Origin: JAAZNV01 sp049297375
GTDB taxonomy: Bacteria; Patescibacteriota; WWE3; UBA101185; UBA10185
Direction: 5' to 3'
DNA: 11,859 bases
Assembly: GCA_049297375.1 (NCBI GenBank)
Contig: JBAQUF010000030.1
Coordinates: forward strand, 1 to 11,859
Within the stretch, counting starts at the first letter, position 1. Each line of letters starts with the position of its first letter. Below, in pieces: positions 11,497-11,859 of the stretch. Below the pieces are notes generated by a model. That model saw only the letters and a program-made list of their open reading frames with translations, searched no databases and was not told the origin of the DNA. Position numbers and translations under genes: made by a program.

Positions 11497-11859
11497 TTAG
11501 TTTGAGGTTATATACCTGCCTTTTCTTTGTGTCAATTTATCTTCAAGTTTAGGATAACCTTTAAGCTTTTGGTAGTACTTTTGAGCTTCTACCTTTGCTT
11601 CTTGAAGTAAATTTAAATCATTTAGATCTGCAATCTTTAGCTTCTTAAATCCATGCTGGGAAGTGCCAAATATATCCCCTTGTCCTCTCATTCTTAAATC
11701 AATTTCTGCAAGCTCTGCGCCACTATTTAACTCTTCAAGATACTTTAATCTTTTATATGAATTTCTGGAGTTGTTACTCATAAAAGCAAAACAAAATCCT
11801 TCTTTATCTGATCTTCCTACTCTTCCTCTTAGTTGGTGAAGACTTGCAAGACCATATCT
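11497..11859 (-). CDS. recG: ATP-dependent DNA helicase RecG, C-terminal part
   Basis: Only the last 120 residues are in the window; the 5' part lies beyond 11859. The open frame begins RYGLASLHQLRGRVGRSD, helicase motif VI of RecG (LHQLRGRVGR), whose arginines contact ATP. Then come LRMRGQGDIFGTSQHGF, matching the conserved RecG 'LRGPGDFLGTRQSG' segment, and a C-terminal helical region ending at TAA 11497-11499. RecG remodels stalled replication forks and branched DNA. An internal ATG at 11781 is not the start, because the motif VI coding sequence continues upstream of it in the same frame. Confidence 0.96.
   Translation of the reverse strand, partial: RYGLASLHQLRGRVGRSDKEGFCFAFMSNNSRNSYKRLKYLEELNSGAELAEIDLRMRGQGDIFGTSQHGFKKLKIADLNDLNLLQEAKVEAQKYYQKLKGYPKLEDKLTQRKGRYITSN

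Noticed and set aside
11239..11505. 88-residue plus-strand open frame
   Set aside because: Antisense of rsmD, which has full methyltransferase motifs.

Overview
The window looks like a fragment of a small, AT-rich genome of the Candidate Phyla Radiation (Patescibacteria), possibly from the Microgenomates, Dojkabacteria or Katanobacteria side; the exact lineage is a guess. The evidence is the type of gene set: a long run of single-domain prepilins followed by pilM-pilN-pilO with no pilP or pilQ, a very short L32, an rpsP-khpA-trmD cluster with no rimM, and tightly packed genes. TGA is used as a stop (pilN, khpA) and I see no in-frame TGA, so the recoded Absconditabacteria/Gracilibacteria are unlikely. 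No tRNA, rRNA, CRISPR array or insertion sequence was seen.

Positions 1-7447 read on the + strand. The tail of an unidentified gene (to 80) and a 185-base leader with candidate promoters are followed by eight prepilin-like genes (266-4999). Each has a short basic leader, a prepilin-peptidase site and a hydrophobic N-terminal helix. The first has a near-perfect Shine-Dalgarno sequence and a GTG start and may be the main pilin subunit. The others look like minor pilins of the GspG, GspH/FimT, PilV/GspI, PilW/GspJ and PilX/GspK kinds. Then come pilM, pilN and pilO, the inner-membrane platform: cytoplasmic PilM binds the N-terminal tail of PilN, and PilN pairs with PilO. The prepilin peptidase and the PilB/PilC motor are not in the window. 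Such clusters normally make pili for DNA uptake, attachment or twitching.

Positions 7449-11859 read on the - strand and meet pilO tail to tail with one base between the stops. In transcription order: recG (5' end outside), rsmD, an unrecognised 81-residue gene, rpmF, nusB, acpP-like, rnc, rpsP, khpA, trmD. This is a translation and RNA-processing neighbourhood. RecG/RsmD, RpmF/NusB/ACP/RNase III and S16/KhpA/TrmD form three tight groups, and promoter-like sequences lie before rpmF and rpsP.

The points that stand out most are: an acyl-carrier-protein gene in its usual place next to rnc whose phosphopantetheine serine is a glutamate; a self-contained small-gene cassette (promoter, Shine-Dalgarno, 81-aa ORF, strong terminator) with about 45% GC between rsmD and rpmF, much richer than its neighbours; and six genes in the pilus cluster that lack a Shine-Dalgarno but carry a -10-like hexamer only 5-6 bases before the ATG, suggesting leaderless transcripts inside the cluster.
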